Shown here: one piece after another, positions 20,897-23,807 of the stretch
Layout of the letters: every line of letters starts with the position of its first letter
Numbering within the stretch: position 1 is the stretch's first letter
Assembly: GCA_028293055.1 (NCBI GenBank)
Contig: JAQGLD010000581.1
Span: 1-23,807, forward strand
Length of the DNA: 23,807 nucleotides
From: Alphaproteobacteria bacterium
GTDB taxonomy: Bacteria > Pseudomonadota > Alphaproteobacteria > Sphingomonadales > Sphingomonadaceae
Direction of reading: 5' to 3'
Position numbers and translations under genes: made by a program
The notes under the pieces: model-generated
Told to the model about the DNA's origin: nothing
The model's database searches: none
What the model saw: only the letters and a program-made list of their open reading frames with translations

Positions 20897-23807
20897 TCAG
20901 GCTAGGTCGAGCAGCAGCGCCTCGACCCTGGTCAGCCTTTCATTGGCGTCCGGGAAGGGGCCGGGGGCAAGCAGCCTGCCGTTTTTCGGCTCGAGCCGGG
21001 CCGCCGCCGCGTCTATCCTGGCGTTGCTCCTTGGAGTGATCGCGATCGCCGCCGGGCCGGAATCGATGCGCTCGATTCCGATCGAGCGCGCCAGCGCCGC
21101 GATTCGGGCCGCGGCGAGCAGGCGGCCTACTTCCTCCGGCGCCTCGCCGAAGCGATCGCCGAGCTCGGCCTCGAAGCTTTCGAGCGTCGGCAGGTCCTCG
21201 ATTCGGGCGAGGCGCGCATAGAGACCGATGCGAAGATCTTCCTCCGGTATCCACGATTCCGGAAAATAGCCGCCGATCCCGTGGTTGAGCTGGGGAGTCC
21301 ATCGCTCGACCGTCTCGCCGCGCGCCTGGCGCAACGCCGCTTCGAGCAGATGCTGGTAGAGATCCACCCCGATCAGCTTCACATGGCCGACCTGTGTGTC
21401 GCCGAGCAGATCGCCGGCGCCGCGCATGTCCAGATCCCTCGCGCTGATCGCGAATCCGGCCCCGAGCCGGTCGAAAGCCTGGAGCGCGTTGAGCCGGGCC
21501 AGGGTGCGAGGCGCGATCCGGGACTCCGGATCGGTCAGCAGCAATATCTGGCCGCGGCGGCTGCCTCGGCCGACCCGGCCACGCAACTGATGGAGCTGCG
21601 AGAGGCCGAACCGGTCCGCCCGCGAGACGACCATCGTATTGGCGCGCGGCACGTCGAGGCCGGCCTCGATGATGTTGGTCGCGAGCAACACATCGCCGTC
21701 GCCGCCCGCGAAGCGGACCATCGCCGAGTCGATCGCTTCGGCCGGCATCCGGCCGTGGGCCTGCAGGATCTCGAGTTCCGGTGCGGCCTTGGCCAGCCTT
21801 TCGGCCATCGGCGCCATGTCCTCGATCCGCGGCACCACGACGAAGCTCTGTCCGCCGCGGCTTCGCTCCCGAAGCAAAGCGGTGCGCAGTACGACTGGAT
21901 CGAGTGTGCCGATCGTCGTGCGGATCGGCCGGCGCCGAGCCGGTGGAGTCGCGATCACCGAGAGCTGCTGGAGTCCGACGAGGGCGTTCTGCAGGGTGCG
22001 GGGAATTGGGGTCGCGCTCAGCGTCAGTACGTGGCCCGACCCGAGATCGCGCAACTTCGCCTTGTCGGCCGCTCCGAACCTTTGCTCCTCGTCGACGATG
22101 ACGAGGGCAAGGTCCCTGTAATCGACGCCCTTGGCGGCAATAGCGCCGGTTCCGATCACGATGCCGATAGAGCCGTCGCCAAGGCCTGCCTTGACGCTCT
22201 TCCTTTCGGCGGCGTCGGTCAGCCGGGACAGTCCGGCGACCGCGATCCCGCTGCCCTCGAATCGCTCCCGAAAGGTCTCGAGATGCTGTCGCGCGAGCAC
22301 CGTGGTCGGTGCGGCGATCCCCACCTGACGACCGGCAAGCGCCGCTATCGCCGCGGCGCGAAGCGCGACCTCGGTCTTGCCGTAGCCGACATCGCCTATC
22401 ACCAGCCGGTCCATCGGGCGGCCGGAGGCGAGGTCGGCACGAACGCTGTCTATCGCGCGCGCCTGGTCGGGCGTCTCCGTGAACGGGAAACCCGCAACGA
22501 ACCTTTCATAGGCTGCGAAATCGGGCTCAAGCGCCGGCGCCTGACGAGTCAGCCGCTCCGCGGCGAGCGCGATCAGGCCGCGCGCGGTGTCGGCGATCGC
22601 GGCGTCGACGTCGCCGCGCCTTTTCTGCCAGGTCGAGCCGTCGAGCTTGTCGAGCGTGACCGCTTCCTCGTCGGCGCCATAGCGCCAGATCCGGTCGGCC
22701 TCGGCGACCGGCACCAGACGGCGCGCCTCGCCGGCGAAGCGCAGGATGATGGCGTCGCTCGCCTCGTCGCCAGTACCAATCCTTTCGAGCCCGGCGACAA
22801 CCGCGACCCCATGGTCCTCGTGGACGACGACGTCGCCGGTCTTCACCTCGCCATAGTCGAAAAGATGTATGTCTCCCCGCGCCTGGTCGGTCGAATCGCG
22901 CTGGGCGCGACTGCCGAGCAGGTCGCCCGCGGCCACGGCGAGTACATCGCCGATCGCGAAGCCGCGCGAGATGGGCATTTCGAGCAATGCGATGGTTCCC
23001 GGCTCGGCCAGCTTTGCCTCGGCCCAGCTCGCCACCGCCTGCGGTTCGGAGCCGACGGCCGCGGCGACACGGCTCCGAAGGAAGCGAAGATCGCGAGCAC
23101 TCCCGATCAGCACCAGGGTCTTTCCGTCCGCAATTGCCTGGCGCGCCGTCTTGGCGAAGGTTCGCTGAGGGGCTCGGCTTTCCGCGAAGCGGGGCGGTGC
23201 CTGGCCGATCGCCGCGAGGTCGAGAACCGGCCGCTCCGCGAGCGCGTGCGTCCACACTGGGTCGGGACAGATGTCGCGCAATGCCTTGGCCGGGCGCCTG
23301 CGGGCTGTGTCGGCCGCAAGGCCGAGGAATTTTCGGCGTCGCCGGTCGGCACCATGGTCGAGCCCGACCGCAGCCTCTGGCAGATGCGCGAGGAGGGGCA
23401 CGCCCTCGCCGAGCTCGGGCTCGGTGACCCGGCCAAGCTCCAATTGCTCGCATTCGCCGGTGCCGAGCTGGGTGACCGGATCATAGGGCCGGATCGACGC
23501 GACCCGGCCTTCCTGCGCTTCGATCCGATAGGGTTCGCCGGCGTCGGCCGGGAAAATGTCGATAACCTGCCCGCGCTCGGCAATTTCGCCGGGCTCGTCG
23601 ACCCGATCGTCGGGTACATAGCCGATCGCCTGGAGGCGGCCGGCAAGGTCGGTCAGATCGATCTTGTCTCCAACCCTGATGACCGCGGGTGCCGCGTCGA
23701 ATGCGGCCGGCGCCGGGTAAAGGCGCGCGGCCGCCTCACCGGTGCTGATCAGCGCGATCCGGCGCCGTTCGGACAAGGCCAGCTCGGCCCGCACCCGCCT
23801 GAGCGCG
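20897..23807 (-). CDS. mfd: Transcription-repair coupling factor Mfd (5' end outside window)
   Basis: Mfd is an ATP-driven translocase that removes RNA polymerase stalled at DNA lesions and recruits UvrA for excision repair. About 970 codons are visible, and the frame is still open at the window end, so the N-terminus is missing. The RNA-polymerase-interacting region begins near GDVVVHEDHGVAVVAG. Helicase motifs follow: Walker A GDVGYGKTE (near 22373-22397), DEEQRFG, SATPIPRTLQNAL, IIEAGLDVP and LHQLRGRVGRG. The C-terminal domain (ELGDRFGEAPEEV) is present. Several usual positions differ (for example VIGTGAIA for the common IGTHKLL, and HEDHGVAVVAG for HxxHGIGxYxG). It could be a paralogue alongside a standard Mfd, or a divergent sole copy. 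Confidence 0.88.
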   Translation of the reverse strand, partial: ALRRVRAELALSERRRIALISTGEAAARLYPAPAAFDAAPAVIRVGDKIDLTDLAGRLQAIGYVPDDRVDEPGEIAERGQVIDIFPADAGEPYRIEAQEGRVASIRPYDPVTQLGTGECEQLELGRVTEPELGEGVPLLAHLPEAAVGLDHGADRRRRKFLGLAADTARRRPAKALRDICPDPVWTHALAERPVLDLAAIGQAPPRFAESRAPQRTFAKTARQAIADGKTLVLIGSARDLRFLRSRVAAAVGSEPQAVASWAEAKLAEPGTIALLEMPISRGFAIGDVLAVAAGDLLGSRAQRDSTDQARGDIHLFDYGEVKTGDVVVHEDHGVAVVAGLERIGTGDEASDAIILRFAGEARRLVPVAEADRIWRYGADEEAVTLDKLDGSTWQKRRGDVDAAIADTARGLIALAAERLTRQAPALEPDFAAYERFVAGFPFTETPDQARAIDSVRADLASGRPMDRLVIGDVGYGKTEVALRAAAIAALAGRQVGIAAPTTVLARQHLETFRERFEGSGIAVAGLSRLTDAAERKSVKAGLGDGSIGIVIGTGAIAAKGVDYRDLALVIVDEEQRFGAADKAKLRDLGSGHVLTLSATPIPRTLQNALVGLQQLSVIATPPARRRPIRTTIGTLDPVVLRTALLRERSRGGQSFVVVPRIEDMAPMAERLAKAAPELEILQAHGRMPAEAIDSAMVRFAGGDGDVLLATNIIEAGLDVPRANTMVVSRADRFGLSQLHQLRGRVGRGSRRGQILLLTDPESRIAPRTLARLNALQAFDRLGAGFAISARDLDMRGAGDLLGDTQVGHVKLIGVDLYQHLLEAALRQARGETVERWTPQLNHGIGGYFPESWIPEEDLRIGLYARLARIEDLPTLESFEAELGDRFGEAPEEVGRLLAAARIAALARSIGIERIDSGPAAIAITPRSNARIDAAAARLEPKNGRLLAPGPFPDANERLTRVEALLLDLA

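Noticed and set aside
1..23807. tRNA, rRNA, transposase or integrase genes
   Set aside because: None was recognised on reading both strands. A dedicated RNA search was not possible, so short RNAs could be missed.

Overview
The window is high-GC, densely coded DNA from an alphaproteobacterium, most likely a sphingomonad. I infer this from gene content and style: tkt-gap, a CpoB/RodZ-like pair, an IspH, many GTG starts and four-base GTGA/ATGA gene overlaps, and two copies of a GCATC...GATGC dispersed palindrome of a type seen in alphaproteobacterial genomes. No alignment was run. Most of the window (1-10018 and 19753-23807) is housekeeping. The middle (10185-19397) is an accessory locus of mostly unrecognised genes.

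Left part: the 3' end of transketolase and gap run on the + strand. Then come a secreted four-EF-hand protein (-), a gene-poor interval of about 430 bp, a tiny membrane protein (+), tilS (-) and a second small membrane protein (+). On the minus strand follows an aroF-trpE-trpG operon coupled by GTGA and ATGA overlaps. It is preceded by a short ORF with four Trp codons (WWRW, then W) and a hairpin followed by eight T, which together form a trp attenuator. trpG carries an apparent single-base frameshift. Upstream are cpoB (ybgF) and a rodZ-like gene.

Middle part: two divergent operons start 34 bp apart near 14225/14260, next to a perfect 19-bp palindrome. Leftward are a CrtC/lipocalin-like protein, a polyprenyl diphosphate synthase with a long SCP2-like N-terminal extension, and a membrane protein with proline-rich repeats. 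Rightward are five genes: an NHLP-leader-like domain protein, a large beta-rich protein (possibly TULIP-like), and three unrecognised proteins. The genes are tightly packed or overlapping, so they probably act together. Isoprenoid synthesis or lipid binding is the only visible theme, and no function is proven.

Right part: ispH (-) overlaps a small downstream gene, and the window ends inside a divergent mfd (-). No tRNA, rRNA, CRISPR array or transposase was seen.
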